Shown here: piece after piece, positions 55,135 to 63,229 of the stretch | Position numbering within the stretch: the stretch's first letter is position 1 | How the letters are laid out: each line of letters opens with the position of its first letter | Origin: an uncultured Eubacteriales bacterium | GTDB taxonomy: Bacteria > Bacillota > Clostridia > Oscillospirales > Acutalibacteraceae | NCBI GenBank assembly: GCA_951801675.1 | Contig: CATONX010000009.1 | Span: 1 to 64,000 of the forward strand | Length of the DNA: 64,000 nucleotides | Reading direction: 5' to 3' | Notes under the pieces: model-generated | What the model was told of the DNA's origin: nothing | Database searches by the model: none | The model's input: the letters and a program-made list of their open reading frames with translations, nothing else | Program-made: the position numbers and the translations under genes

Positions 55135-58100
55135 TTATTTAAAGTATTTCACACCCGACTCAAAGATGCGCTGTTCTTTCTCACCGGGGACATTTTTATA
55201 TAGGTTGCGGCCCTTGCGTTCCGAGTGGCCCATCTTGCCGAGGACGCGGCCGTCCGGGCTTAAAATGCCCTCAATGGCGCAGACCGAGCCGTTGGGGTTC
55301 CACTCGATGGAATTGGAAACGTTGCCCTGCGGATCGCAGTACTGGAAGGCGATCTGGCCGTTCTCCGCTAAGTACTTGACCGTGGTTTCGTCCGCCACAA
55401 ACCGGCCTTCGCCGTGGGACACCGGCACCGCATGCACGTCGCCGGGTTTGACGCCGGTAAGCCAGGGGGAGTTAACGGAGGAAACACGGGTATACACCAT
55501 CCGGGACACATGGCGGCCCAAGGTGTTGAAGGTCAGAGTGGGATCCTCGGGCTTTAGGTCGCGGATTTCGCCGAAGGGCACCAGGCCCAGCTTGATGAGC
55601 GCCTGGAAGCCGTTGCAGATACCCAGCATCAGGCCGTCCCGGTCGTAAAGCAGCGCGCGCACCGCTTCGGCCACCTGGGGATTGCGGAAGGTGGTGGCGA
55701 TGAACTTGCCCGAGCCGTCCGGCTCGTCGCCGCCGGAGAAGCCGCCGGGCAGCATGATGATCTGGGAATCCCCGATCTCCTTGACCATCCGCTCGATGGT
55801 TTTCTCAATGCCGTAGGCGGTCAGGTTGTTGACCACCAGGATTTCCGCCTTGGCTCCCGCTTCTTCAAAGGCACGGGCGGAGTCCACCTCGCAGTTGGTG
55901 CCCGGGAAGACGGGGATGAACACCTTCGGTTTGGCGGTTTTCAAAGCAGGCGCCGCGCCGGAGGGGAAGGCGTAGGGAGTGACCTGGATGCCGTAGTCAG
56001 GCGCGTCGGGCGCGTTTACCGGGAAGACCGGCTCCAGCTTGGAAAGATAGGCGTTCTGCAGTTGGGCAAGAGAAACCGATTCGCCGCCGAGGACAACGTC
56101 CTGGGAAGCGGTGGTTTCGCCGATGACCTGATAGGTAATGCAGCCCAAAGCCTCCGGCTCGTTCATTTCCAAAAGGAAGGAGCCCGCCTTGGGGGTATAC
56201 AGGTCGTTTGCCGACAGGTCTGCCGTCAGCTTGACGCCGATGCGGTTGCCCAAAGCCATGCGTGCAAGCGCCGCCGCAAGGCCGCCCTCGCGCAAAACGC
56301 CCGCGGCGAGCACCGCGCCGCTTTGCGCGGCGGCGTGAATGCTGCGATAGACCTCTTTGACCTTCTCAAAGTCCGGCAGCTTGGAGGGAGCCGCAGGCAA
56401 TTTTACAAACACCAGCTTGGAGCCGGCCTTCTGGAAAGCGGTGGACACGGTTTTGCTCGCCTTGGTGGCGGCGATGGCAAAGCTCACCAGGGTGGGGGGC
56501 ACATCCAGCTCATTGAAGGAGCCGGACATGGAGTCCTTCCCGCCGATGGAGGGGGTGCCGTAGGCAAGCTGGGCCTGCAAAGCGCCCAGGAGGGCGGCGG
56601 CGGGCTTGCCCCAGCGGGTGGGAATGTCGTGCAGGCGTTCAAAATATTCCTGGAACGTCAGGCGGGCGGACAGGGGATCGGCCCCCACCGCAGCCAGCTT
56701 GGAGAGAGACTCGGTGACCGCCCAGGCTGCCCCATGGAACGGACTCCACTCGGAAATGCCGGGAATAAAGCCATAGCTCATGGCGGTGGCGTCGTCGGTT
56801 TCTCCATGGAGAAGGGGAAGCTTTGCCACCATGGCCTCCTCCGGCGTCAGCTGGTACTTGCCCGCAAAGGGCATCAGCACGGTACCCGCGCCGATGGAGG
56901 AGTCGAACCGTTCCGAAAGGCCCTTCTGAGAGCAGACGTTCAGGCGGGAAAGGTTTGCCTGCATGGCGCCGGCAAAGTCTTTGCCCACCACTTCTTCGGG
57001 AAGCTGATCCATATAGCAGTCCTCCGCCTTGGGGGCGGTGATGGTAGCTTCGGATTTCTGGGTCACGCCGTTTGTATTGAGGAAAGCGCGGGAAATGTCC
57101 ACAATCATGTCGTCCCGCCAGAGCATGCGCAGCCGCTCGTCGGCGGTGACCACCGCCACCGGAGTGGCTTCCAGGTTTTCCGCATCCGCCGCGTCGATGA
57201 AGGCGTTTACGTCCCCGTCGTCGAGAACCACCGCCATGCGCTCCTGGGACTCGGAAATGGCAAGCTCGGTGCCGTCCAAGCCCTCGTATTTGCGCGGCAC
57301 GCTGTCGAGCGTAATGCGAAGCCCGTCGGCAAGCTCGCCGATGGCCACGCACACGCCACCTGCGCCGAAGTCGTTGCAGCGCTTGATCATCCTGGATACG
57401 TCCGGGTTGCGGAAGAGGCGCTGGAGCTTGCGCTCGGTGGGCGGGTTGCCCTTTTGCACCTCTGCGCCGCAAGTCTGTAAGGATTCATCGGTATGGGCCT
57501 TGGAGGAACCGGTGGCGCCGCCGCAGCCGTCGCGGCCGGTGCGCCCGCCCAAAAGGACGATTACATCACCGGGCTCGGGAACCTCCCGCACCACATTCGA
57601 CTTGGGAGAAGCGCCTACCACCGCGCCGATTTCCAGGCGCTTGGCGATATAGCCTTTGTCGTAGAGCTCCACCACCTGGCCGGTGGCAAGGCCGATTTGG
57701 TTTCCATAGGAGGAATAACCGTGGGCGGCGCTGGTGGTAATCTTGCGCTGGGGAAGCTTGGCGGGCAGCGTTTCGCTTATGGGCACGGTGGGATCGCCCG
57801 AACCGGTCACCCGCATGGCCTGATAGACATAGGCGCGCCCGGAAAGCGGGTCGCGGATGGCGCCGCCCAGACAGGTAGCCGCGCCGCCGAAGGGCTCGAT
57901 TTCCGTGGGATGGTTGTGGGTTTCGTTTTTAAACTGCACGAGCCAGGTTTCTTTTTCCCCGTCGATCTCGATGGGGACCTCAATGGAACAGGCGTTGATT
58001 TCCTCCGACTCATCCAGGTCCGGGATCATGCCTCGTTTTTTGAGAAGCTTTGCGCCAATGCAGGCCATGTCCATCAGGCAGACGGTCTTGTCCCGGTCGC

Positions 58101-58896
58101 CATAGACCTCCTTGCGCGCGTCATAATAGGCCTGCAACGCCTCTTCGACGGCGGCGGTGATCTGTGCTTTCTCGATTTCGATTTTTTCCAGCCTCGTTAA
58201 AAAGGTGGTGTGCCGGCAGTGGTCCGACCAATAGGTGTCAATCACCCGCAGCTCGGTTACCGTGGGGTCCCGGCGCTCTTTGGTAGCGAAGTAATCCCGG
58301 CAGAACTCCAGGTCCTCCACGCTCATGGCAAACCCCATCTGCTTCCAATAGCCGGCGATCTCTTCCGGGCTCATTTCGATAAAGCCTTCCACACGCTTGA
58401 CATTCTCCGGTACTTCCACGTCCATGTCCAGCGTCTGGGGCTTTTTGAGGGAAGCTAAGCGAGACTCCACGGGATTGACCAGATATTCCTGCATCTTGCG
58501 AAGGTCGTCCTGGGATAGGTCGCCCTTGACCGCGTACATCCGGGCGTTGGCCACTTCGGGCCGTTCTCCCTGGGTGAGCAGCTGCACGCACTGGGCGGCG
58601 GAGTCCGCCCGCTGGTCGTACTGGCCGGGCAGATATTCCACCGCAAAGACCTGGTATTCCTCACCTACCGGCCAGGTTTCCAAAGTAACGATGTCCTGGT
58701 TCGGCTCGGAAAGGATGGTGCCCTTGGCCGCGTCGAACTCTTCGCGGCTGAGGCCCTGCACGTCGTAACGGTTGGCAAAGCGCAGGCCGGTTAAGGCTTT
58801 GATGCCTAAGTTTTCTTTCAGATCGGCCAAAATGTGGCCCGCTTCAATGTCGAAGCCGGGCTTCTTTTCCACGAATACGCGGATTACATCTGACAT
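55135..58896 (-). CDS. purL: Phosphoribosylformylglycinamidine synthase (single chain)
   Basis: The 1253-residue enzyme makes FGAM from FGAR, glutamine and ATP in purine synthesis. It fuses the synthase part (YWSDHCRHTTFLTRLE, KFETHNHPTEIEPFGGAATC-like text split by QF-KN) with a C-terminal class I glutaminase having the nucleophile in GICNGFQ (about Cys1093) and HGEGRF (about 1160). This is the clostridial large form, so separate purQ and purS are not needed. It is monocistronic here. Confidence 0.95.
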   Translation of the reverse strand: MSDVIRVFVEKKPGFDIEAGHILADLKENLGIKALTGLRFANRYDVQGLSREEFDAAKGTILSEPNQDIVTLETWPVGEEYQVFAVEYLPGQYDQRADSAAQCVQLLTQGERPEVANARMYAVKGDLSQDDLRKMQEYLVNPVESRLASLKKPQTLDMDVEVPENVKRVEGFIEMSPEEIAGYWKQMGFAMSVEDLEFCRDYFATKERRDPTVTELRVIDTYWSDHCRHTTFLTRLEKIEIEKAQITAAVEEALQAYYDARKEVYGDRDKTVCLMDMACIGAKLLKKRGMIPDLDESEEINACSIEVPIEIDGEKETWLVQFKNETHNHPTEIEPFGGAATCLGGAIRDPLSGRAYVYQAMRVTGSGDPTVPISETLPAKLPQRKITTSAAHGYSSYGNQIGLATGQVVELYDKGYIAKRLEIGAVVGASPKSNVVREVPEPGDVIVLLGGRTGRDGCGGATGSSKAHTDESLQTCGAEVQKGNPPTERKLQRLFRNPDVSRMIKRCNDFGAGGVCVAIGELADGLRITLDSVPRKYEGLDGTELAISESQERMAVVLDDGDVNAFIDAADAENLEATPVAVVTADERLRMLWRDDMIVDISRAFLNTNGVTQKSEATITAPKAEDCYMDQLPEEVVGKDFAGAMQANLSRLNVCSQKGLSERFDSSIGAGTVLMPFAGKYQLTPEEAMVAKLPLLHGETDDATAMSYGFIPGISEWSPFHGAAWAVTESLSKLAAVGADPLSARLTFQEYFERLHDIPTRWGKPAAALLGALQAQLAYGTPSIGGKDSMSGSFNELDVPPTLVSFAIAATKASKTVSTAFQKAGSKLVFVKLPAAPSKLPDFEKVKEVYRSIHAAAQSGAVLAAGVLREGGLAAALARMALGNRIGVKLTADLSANDLYTPKAGSFLLEMNEPEALGCITYQVIGETTASQDVVLGGESVSLAQLQNAYLSKLEPVFPVNAPDAPDYGIQVTPYAFPSGAAPALKTAKPKVFIPVFPGTNCEVDSARAFEEAGAKAEILVVNNLTAYGIEKTIERMVKEIGDSQIIMLPGGFSGGDEPDGSGKFIATTFRNPQVAEAVRALLYDRDGLMLGICNGFQALIKLGLVPFGEIRDLKPEDPTLTFNTLGRHVSRMVYTRVSSVNSPWLTGVKPGDVHAVPVSHGEGRFVADETTVKYLAENGQIAFQYCDPQGNVSNSIEWNPNGSVCAIEGILSPDGRVLGKMGHSERKGRNLYKNVPGEKEQRIFESGVKYFK

Positions 58897-59076
58897 ATCG
58901 CAAACTCCTTACTTCTTTGCCCGCCGGGCGGGCGTATTGGGACGGATTGCATGTACTGCTCTATTTTATCATAAATATAGCGTGAAAAAAAGGCTTTGGA
59001 ACGCAAAAGAATCGAGATTTCAAACCGCGTTCACAAATTTGGCGCAAAAGCGGCGATTTGCGTGGTGAAAATGCAC

Positions 59077-59105
59077 TTGAAAAACAAGAATAACTGGGGT
59101 AAAAT
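59077..59105 (+). promoter_or_regulatory. Promoter of alr
   Basis: TTGAAA (59077-59082) and TAAAAT (59100-59105) are 17 bp apart; the ATG is 60 bp downstream. Confidence 0.65.
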
Positions 59106-59165
59106 TTACATTTACGAATGAATGAAACGCATGCCGTTCTATAAAGGTATGCGGCGGAGGCGCAG

Positions 59166-60356
59166 ATGGACGAATTTTTACGGCGTACCTGGGTGCAGGT
59201 GGACTTGGATGCCATCCGGCATAATTATGAAGAAATCCGGCGGGCGGTTAGCCCGGCGGCGGGAATGATGGCGGTGGTCAAGGCGGACGGCTACGGCCAC
59301 GGCGCGGTGTACGTAGCCAGAGAACTGGCGGACTGCGGGGCGGACTGGTTTGCGGTGTCGAACATCGAGGAAGCGGTGGAGCTGCGCCGGGCAGGGCTCT
59401 CCCAGCCGGTGCTGATTTTAGGCTATACCCCGCCGCAGCTTGCCGGAGAGCTTGCTAGCCACCGCATTTCGCAGACCGTGTTCTCCACCTCTTACGGCGA
59501 GGCCTTGTCCAAAGGGGCCGTGGAGGCGGGCGTGGCGGTAAACATTCATATAAAGATTGACACGGGCATGAGCCGCTTAGGTTTTTTCTGCCAGCAGGAG
59601 GACTGCGCAGCCTCCATCGACGAGGCGGCACAGGTCTGCACCCTGCCGGGACTTGTTCCGGAAGGAATTTTTACCCATTTCGCCGTGTCCGACGAAGGAA
59701 AAGAGGGAGAAGCCTTTACCCGGCGCCAGTTCGAACAGTTTTGCCGGGCAGTGGACGCCCTTTGTGAAAAGGGCATCCGGTTTCGCTACCGCCACTGCTG
59801 CAACAGCGCGGGAGTGCTCTGTTACCCCAAGATGAACCTGGACCTGGTCCGCCCGGGGATCATCCTCTATGGTCTGGCCCCTTCGGGCAAGTGCAAGGAC
59901 GTGCTGTCCCTCCGTCCGGCCATGGAGCTCAAAAGCGTGATTTCCATGGTCAAGGAAATCGGGCCTGCGGCCACCGTCAGCTACGGGCGCACCTATGCGG
60001 CCCAAACACCCATGCGTGTGGCCACCGTCCCGGTGGGGTATGCCGACGGCTACCCAAGGCTTGCGTCCTCAAAGACCAGGGCGCTGGTGGCCGGAAAGCC
60101 CGCCAAGGTGGTGGGCCGGGTGTGCATGGACCAGCTGATGCTGGACGTGACCGGCATTCCGCAGGCACGGGAAGGAATGACGGTGACCATGTTCGGCCAA
60201 GACGGGGAGGCGTTTTTGCCCATTGAGGAACTGTCCGACGCGGTGGGCACCATTCCTTATGAAACCGTCTGTCTCATCGGCAAGCGGGTGCCCCGGGTGT
60301 ATGTCAAGAATGGAAAGGTCATCGGGGTGGCCGATTACCTCAAAGCGGGTGACTGA
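59166..60356 (+). CDS. alr: Alanine racemase
   Basis: The 396-residue PLP enzyme makes D-alanine for peptidoglycan. The PLP lysine is Lys39 in VVKADGYGHG, and the second catalytic residue is the Tyr in TVSYGRTYAAQ. VPVGYADGYPR and GRVCMDQLMLDVT complete the family pattern. GGAGG lies a few bases before the start. The length is normal. Confidence 0.95.
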   Translation: MDEFLRRTWVQVDLDAIRHNYEEIRRAVSPAAGMMAVVKADGYGHGAVYVARELADCGADWFAVSNIEEAVELRRAGLSQPVLILGYTPPQLAGELASHRISQTVFSTSYGEALSKGAVEAGVAVNIHIKIDTGMSRLGFFCQQEDCAASIDEAAQVCTLPGLVPEGIFTHFAVSDEGKEGEAFTRRQFEQFCRAVDALCEKGIRFRYRHCCNSAGVLCYPKMNLDLVRPGIILYGLAPSGKCKDVLSLRPAMELKSVISMVKEIGPAATVSYGRTYAAQTPMRVATVPVGYADGYPRLASSKTRALVAGKPAKVVGRVCMDQLMLDVTGIPQAREGMTVTMFGQDGEAFLPIEELSDAVGTIPYETVCLIGKRVPRVYVKNGKVIGVADYLKAGD

Positions 60357-60421
60357 CGGGATTTCGTCAGATTATCTAAAAGAATCCATCGCTTTTGCGC
60401 CAAAAAGCGGAAAAGCGGGCC

Positions 60422-60450
60422 TTGCGTCAGGGGAAAAACGCGAGTATAAT
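60422..60450 (+). promoter_or_regulatory. Promoter of ilvE
   Basis: TTGCGT (60422-60427) and TATAAT (60445-60450) are 17 bp apart, 49 bp before the ATG. Confidence 0.65.
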
Positions 60451-60498
60451 AAAGGATAACATCAAAAATGATAGACTATGGAGTAAGGAAGGGTATTT

Positions 60499-61572
60499 AT
60501 GTCTAACATCAAAGTGGAACTGACCAAATCCCCCAAGCCGAAGCCGGTGGATGAGTCCAAGCTGACCTTCGGCGACGTGTTTACCGACCATATGCTTCTC
60601 GTCAGCTACGACGAGGGCCAGGGCTGGCATGACGCGCGCATCGTTCCCTACGGTCCCCTTTCCCTGGACCCGGCGGCCATGTGCCTGCACTACGGCCAGG
60701 AAGTGTTCGAGGGCATGAAGGCTTACCGGGCCGACGACGGCCGCGTGCTTTTGTTCCGTCCCCAGGAGAACTTCAAGCGCTTAAACCTTTCCAACGACCG
60801 GCTGTGCATTCCGCCGGTGGATGAGGAATTCATGCTCGAGTGCCTGGAGAAGTTCGTGGCCATTGACGCCGACTGGATTCCCAAGGCCCCGGATACCTCT
60901 TTGTATCTGCGTCCCTTCATCATCGCCGTGGATCCCCACCTGGGCGTGCGCGCGGCGAACCACTACCTCTTTATGGTCATCGCTTCCCCGGTGGGCCCCT
61001 ACTATCCCGAGGGCTTAAATCCGGTGAAGATTTATGTGGAAACCAAGTATGTCCGCGCGGTCAAGGGCGGCACCGGCTTTACCAAGACCGCGGGCAACTA
61101 TTCTTCTTCCCTGAAGGCCCAGTACGAGGCCAAGGAGAAGAACTATACCCAGGTGCTCTGGCTTGACGGCGTGGAGCGCAAGTACATTGAAGAAGTGGGC
61201 ACCATGAACGTCTTCTTCAAGATTGACGGCGAGATCATCACCCCGTCGCTGGATGGTTCCATCCTGGGCGGCATCACCCGTAAGTCGGCCATCGAGCTGA
61301 TGCGCGGCTGGGGCATGAAGGTGACCGAGCGCCGCATTTCCATCGATGAGCTGGCAAAGGCCTATGACGACGGCAAGCTGGAAGAAGCCTTCGGCACCGG
61401 CACGGCCGCGGTCATCTCTCCCATCGGCCACCTCAACTGGGGCGACACCAAGATCATGAACATCAATAACGGCGAGATCGGCCCGGTGTCCCAGCGGCTC
61501 TACGACGAGCTGACCGGCATCCAGTGGGGCAAGACGGAAGACAAGTACGGCTGGACGGTTACCGTGAAATAA
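60499..61572 (+). CDS. ilvE: Branched-chain amino acid aminotransferase
   Basis: The 357-residue class IV aminotransferase moves amino groups between glutamate and the keto acids of Leu, Ile and Val. It is of the larger BCAT type (QEVFEGMKAYRADDGRVLLF, TKTAGNYSSSLKAQYEAKEK with the PLP lysine, IEEVGTMNVFFKI). It has its own promoter and a strong terminator. It links functionally with leuCD in this window. Confidence 0.95.
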   Translation: MSNIKVELTKSPKPKPVDESKLTFGDVFTDHMLLVSYDEGQGWHDARIVPYGPLSLDPAAMCLHYGQEVFEGMKAYRADDGRVLLFRPQENFKRLNLSNDRLCIPPVDEEFMLECLEKFVAIDADWIPKAPDTSLYLRPFIIAVDPHLGVRAANHYLFMVIASPVGPYYPEGLNPVKIYVETKYVRAVKGGTGFTKTAGNYSSSLKAQYEAKEKNYTQVLWLDGVERKYIEEVGTMNVFFKIDGEIITPSLDGSILGGITRKSAIELMRGWGMKVTERRISIDELAKAYDDGKLEEAFGTGTAAVISPIGHLNWGDTKIMNINNGEIGPVSQRLYDELTGIQWGKTEDKYGWTVTVK

Positions 61573-61589
61573 GAAAAGAAAAAGAAGAG

Positions 61590-61622
61590 CCGGGCGGCAG
61601 GGAAACCTGCCGCCCGGTTTTT
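61590..61622 (+). terminator. Terminator of ilvE
   Basis: CCGGGCGGCAGG and CCTGCCGCCCGG form a perfect 12-bp stem with a GAAA loop and five T. The same stem sequence, slightly changed, recurs beside the ribbon-helix-helix genes at 62.4 and 62.7 kb. Confidence 0.9.
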
Positions 61623-61666
61623 GATAGGTGCGGTTTTGTTTGATTTTGGGCGAGCCTGCGAAGAGG

Positions 61667-61936
61667 TCAAGCGAGAACCCCTAAGTGCTTTAATATGGCA
61701 ATGCCGTCGCGCATTCCGCAGCGGTAGGCGTGCTCTTCCTGCTGCCCGCTTACCTCGTAGAGCAGCTTGAAGCATTCTTCGGCGAACGCTCTTTCGTCCC
61801 CGGTCAGCATGGTATCGCAATCCCGCTCCATCTGCTCGAGCTTTTCTCCTAGAAGCTCATAGGTTTTGGTATGCCGGAATTCCGTAGCCGCGTGGCTCAA
61901 AAGCTCGTCTAAGAAAAAATCCCATTCTTTTTTCAT
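61667..61936 (-). CDS. Small helical protein of unknown function
   Basis: The 89-residue protein (KKEWDFFLDELLSHAATEFR, EEHAYRCGMRDGIAILKHLG) is helical and resembles short uncharacterised proteins of Clostridia related to the DUF6809 type. It ends in the YRxGMRDGI motif seen in that group. A gene of about the same kind lies at 40579. The function is unknown. Confidence 0.62.
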   Translation of the reverse strand: MKKEWDFFLDELLSHAATEFRHTKTYELLGEKLEQMERDCDTMLTGDERAFAEECFKLLYEVSGQQEEHAYRCGMRDGIAILKHLGVLA

Positions 61937-62083
61937 TTTGGATGCGTCCTTTCCTGGTTAAGATCCAACAACGCTTGAAAGGCGCGGCGGCGCATGATAT
62001 AATAGTTACGCCGCATCTGCCTTTTGGCGGTTGTTGGTGTTGGGGAAGCGGTGGTGACTTTGCTGAGTAGTGCGCCGCTTCCT

Positions 62084-62260
62084 TCATTTTTTGAGATCGT
62101 CCTTTAACTTCTTAATCCCGCGCCGGGCTGCTTCTGCTTTGTTGACGTTCTTTTCTTCGCAGTAGGCGGTCAAGATTTCTCTGCATTCCTGATCGAGACG
62201 GACAAACAAAGGCGTATCTTTGGGATTATCCGTAGGACGGCCCATTTTGGAGCTTGTCAA
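62084..62260 (-). CDS. Ribbon-helix-helix-like protein, paralogue 1
   Basis: TTG 62260 follows GGAGGTGAACCC and gives 58 residues: MTSSKMGRPTDNPKDTPLFV, then a helix-rich part ending EAARRGIKKLKDDLKK. The MGRPTDNP start and a beta strand followed by two helices fit a ribbon-helix-helix DNA-binding fold. It has a promoter at 62317-62288 (TTGACT-18-TAGTAT). The two genes to its right are close paralogues of exactly the same length. Confidence 0.72.
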   Translation of the reverse strand: MTSSKMGRPTDNPKDTPLFVRLDQECREILTAYCEEKNVNKAEAARRGIKKLKDDLKK

Positions 62261-62368
62261 GGGTTCACCTCCTTTTCGATATTCAAAATACTAGCATATG
62301 TGTATATCAAAAGTCAATAAAATGGATTGAATATTAATAAATTTCACATATAATTCAATCTTGTAAAA

Positions 62369-62408
62369 GAGAAACCGGACGGCAGGTTTCCCTGCCGTCC
62401 GGTTTCTC
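62369..62408. terminator. Hairpin after paralogue 2
   Basis: GAGAAACCGGACGGCAGG and CCTGCCGTCCGGTTTCTC are perfect 18-bp arms with a TTTC loop. On the minus strand TTTTAC follows. It overlaps the stop codon of paralogue 2 by two bases. Confidence 0.8.
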
Positions 62409-62583
62409 AGTGTTTGAGGTCATCCTTTAACTTCTTAATACTTCGCTCTACCGCTTCCGTTCGATTAACCGATTCCTGCGAACAGTATTCCTCGAGAATC
62501 CGTTTGCTCTCGTCGTTAATGCGAACGTTAAGCTTGTGAGGGCGAGGATTATCCGTAGGGCGCCCCATTTTTTTGGACGGCAT
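62407..62583 (-). CDS. Ribbon-helix-helix-like protein, paralogue 2
   Basis: ATG 62583 follows GAGGTGATATT and gives 58 residues beginning MPSKKMGRPTDNPRPHKLNV and ending RSIKKLKDDLKH. The strand-helix-helix layout fits CopG/Arc-type DNA-binding proteins. The promoter is TTGACT-17-TATGTT (62642-62614, minus). No toxin gene lies next to it. Confidence 0.75.
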   Translation of the reverse strand: MPSKKMGRPTDNPRPHKLNVRINDESKRILEEYCSQESVNRTEAVERSIKKLKDDLKH

Positions 62584-62710
62584 AATATCACCTCACTTTT
62601 GCCGCTCAAAATAAACATAGGGGGTTGTACGACAAAAGTCAATAGAAAATTGAGAAAAATAAATTGAATATTAATAAGTTTCACATATAATTCAATTTTA
62701 TAAAAGAGAA

Positions 62711-62740
62711 ACCGGGCGACAGGTTTCCCTGCCGTCCGGT
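62711..62740. terminator. Hairpin after paralogue 3
   Basis: ACCGGGCGACAGG and CCTGCCGTCCGGT pair with two imperfect positions. It is the diverged copy of the hairpin at 62369 and lies just past the stop of paralogue 3. Confidence 0.65.
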
Positions 62741-62746
62741 ATTTCG

Positions 62747-62923
62747 TCAGTGTTTGAGGTCGTTTTTCAACTTCTTAACCCCTCTGCGCACCGCTTCCAT
62801 TTTGGAGACGTTTTCTTGCTTGCTGTATTGCTCAATGATGCTTTTGCATTCGTCATCGAACTTTACCGTCATCTGGTGCGGCTTCGGGTTGTCGGTCGGA
62901 CGACCCATTTTTTTCGTTCCCAA
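62747..62923 (-). CDS. Ribbon-helix-helix-like protein, paralogue 3
   Basis: TTG 62923 follows GGGGTGATGAA and gives 58 residues containing MGRPTDNPKPHQMTVKFDDE and ending RGVKKLKNDLKH. A longer in-frame start is open, but the ribosome site and the length of the paralogues favour 62923. The promoter (TTGACT-17-TATCAT, 62979-62951) is overlapped by an inverted repeat, probably its own operator. Confidence 0.76.
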   Translation of the reverse strand: MGTKKMGRPTDNPKPHQMTVKFDDECKSIIEQYSKQENVSKMEAVRRGVKKLKNDLKH

Positions 62924-62935
62924 TTCATCACCCCA

Positions 62936-62979
62936 CTTAAGAACTTCTAAATGATACATTAAAGAAGTTCCTAAGTCAA
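62936..62979 (-). promoter_or_regulatory. Promoter and inverted-repeat operator of paralogue 3
   Basis: CTTAAGAACTTCT (62936-62948) and AGAAGTTCCTAAG (62963-62975) pair at 12 of 13 positions and flank the -10 TATCAT (62956-62951). TTGACT is at 62979-62974. Autorepression is likely. Confidence 0.65.
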
Positions 62980-63075
62980 TCATAAAAAATAATTATTCTA
63001 TTTCAATAAATATTGTGACTGTAATTTCATGATAGCTTTGGATTGCCTATTCACGGTCCCCTAAACGGAGTTTTT

Positions 63076-63139
63076 TGTTCCTTTCATTGGTTCTTTCAAA
63101 AGAAACGAACCAATGAAAAGACGACGGGAAGGGGAAAGG
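63076..63139 (+). repeat. Dispersed host repeat, copy C (hairpin part only)
   Basis: CATTGGTTCTTTC and GAAACGAACCAATG form a hairpin with an AAAA loop, followed by AAAAGACGACGGGAAGGGGA. The right arm GAAACGAACCAA is identical to the same part of copy A at 40200-40211. Confidence 0.72.
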
Positions 63140-63229
63140 CCAGAGCTTTGTTATAAGATAAGAAAGAAAGGAAAGCGAGACTTATAAAAAGTCAGCACCA
63201 ATACCGGGAAGAAAGGAGACACGCCGCTT

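Larger units (their letters stand above)
62327..62923. repeat. Tandem segmental duplication carrying RHH genes
   Basis: The segments 62327-62583 and 62664-62923 share the same order: TTGAATATTAATAA, TTCACATATAATTCAA, an AAAAGAGAAACCGG hairpin, and a 58-codon gene on the minus strand. The period is about 337 bp. The third gene (62084-62260) is an older, more diverged copy. Confidence 0.8.

Noticed and set aside
56062-57480. Open frame of 472 codons on the plus strand inside purL
   Set aside because: The Gly/Arg/His-rich composition is typical of the antisense of a G+C-rich gene; purL motifs are intact on the other strand.
58897-59165. Search for a regulatory RNA or clear promoter upstream of purL
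   Set aside because: Only a poor promoter (TAAAAT with no good -35) is visible on the minus strand and no riboswitch-like core; nothing further called apart from the alr promoter on the plus strand.
61937-62083. Stretch between the 61667 gene and the first RHH gene checked for a gene or RNA
   Set aside because: It has an imperfect GGAAGCGG/CCGCTTCC pair but no reading frame with a ribosome site; too weak to call.
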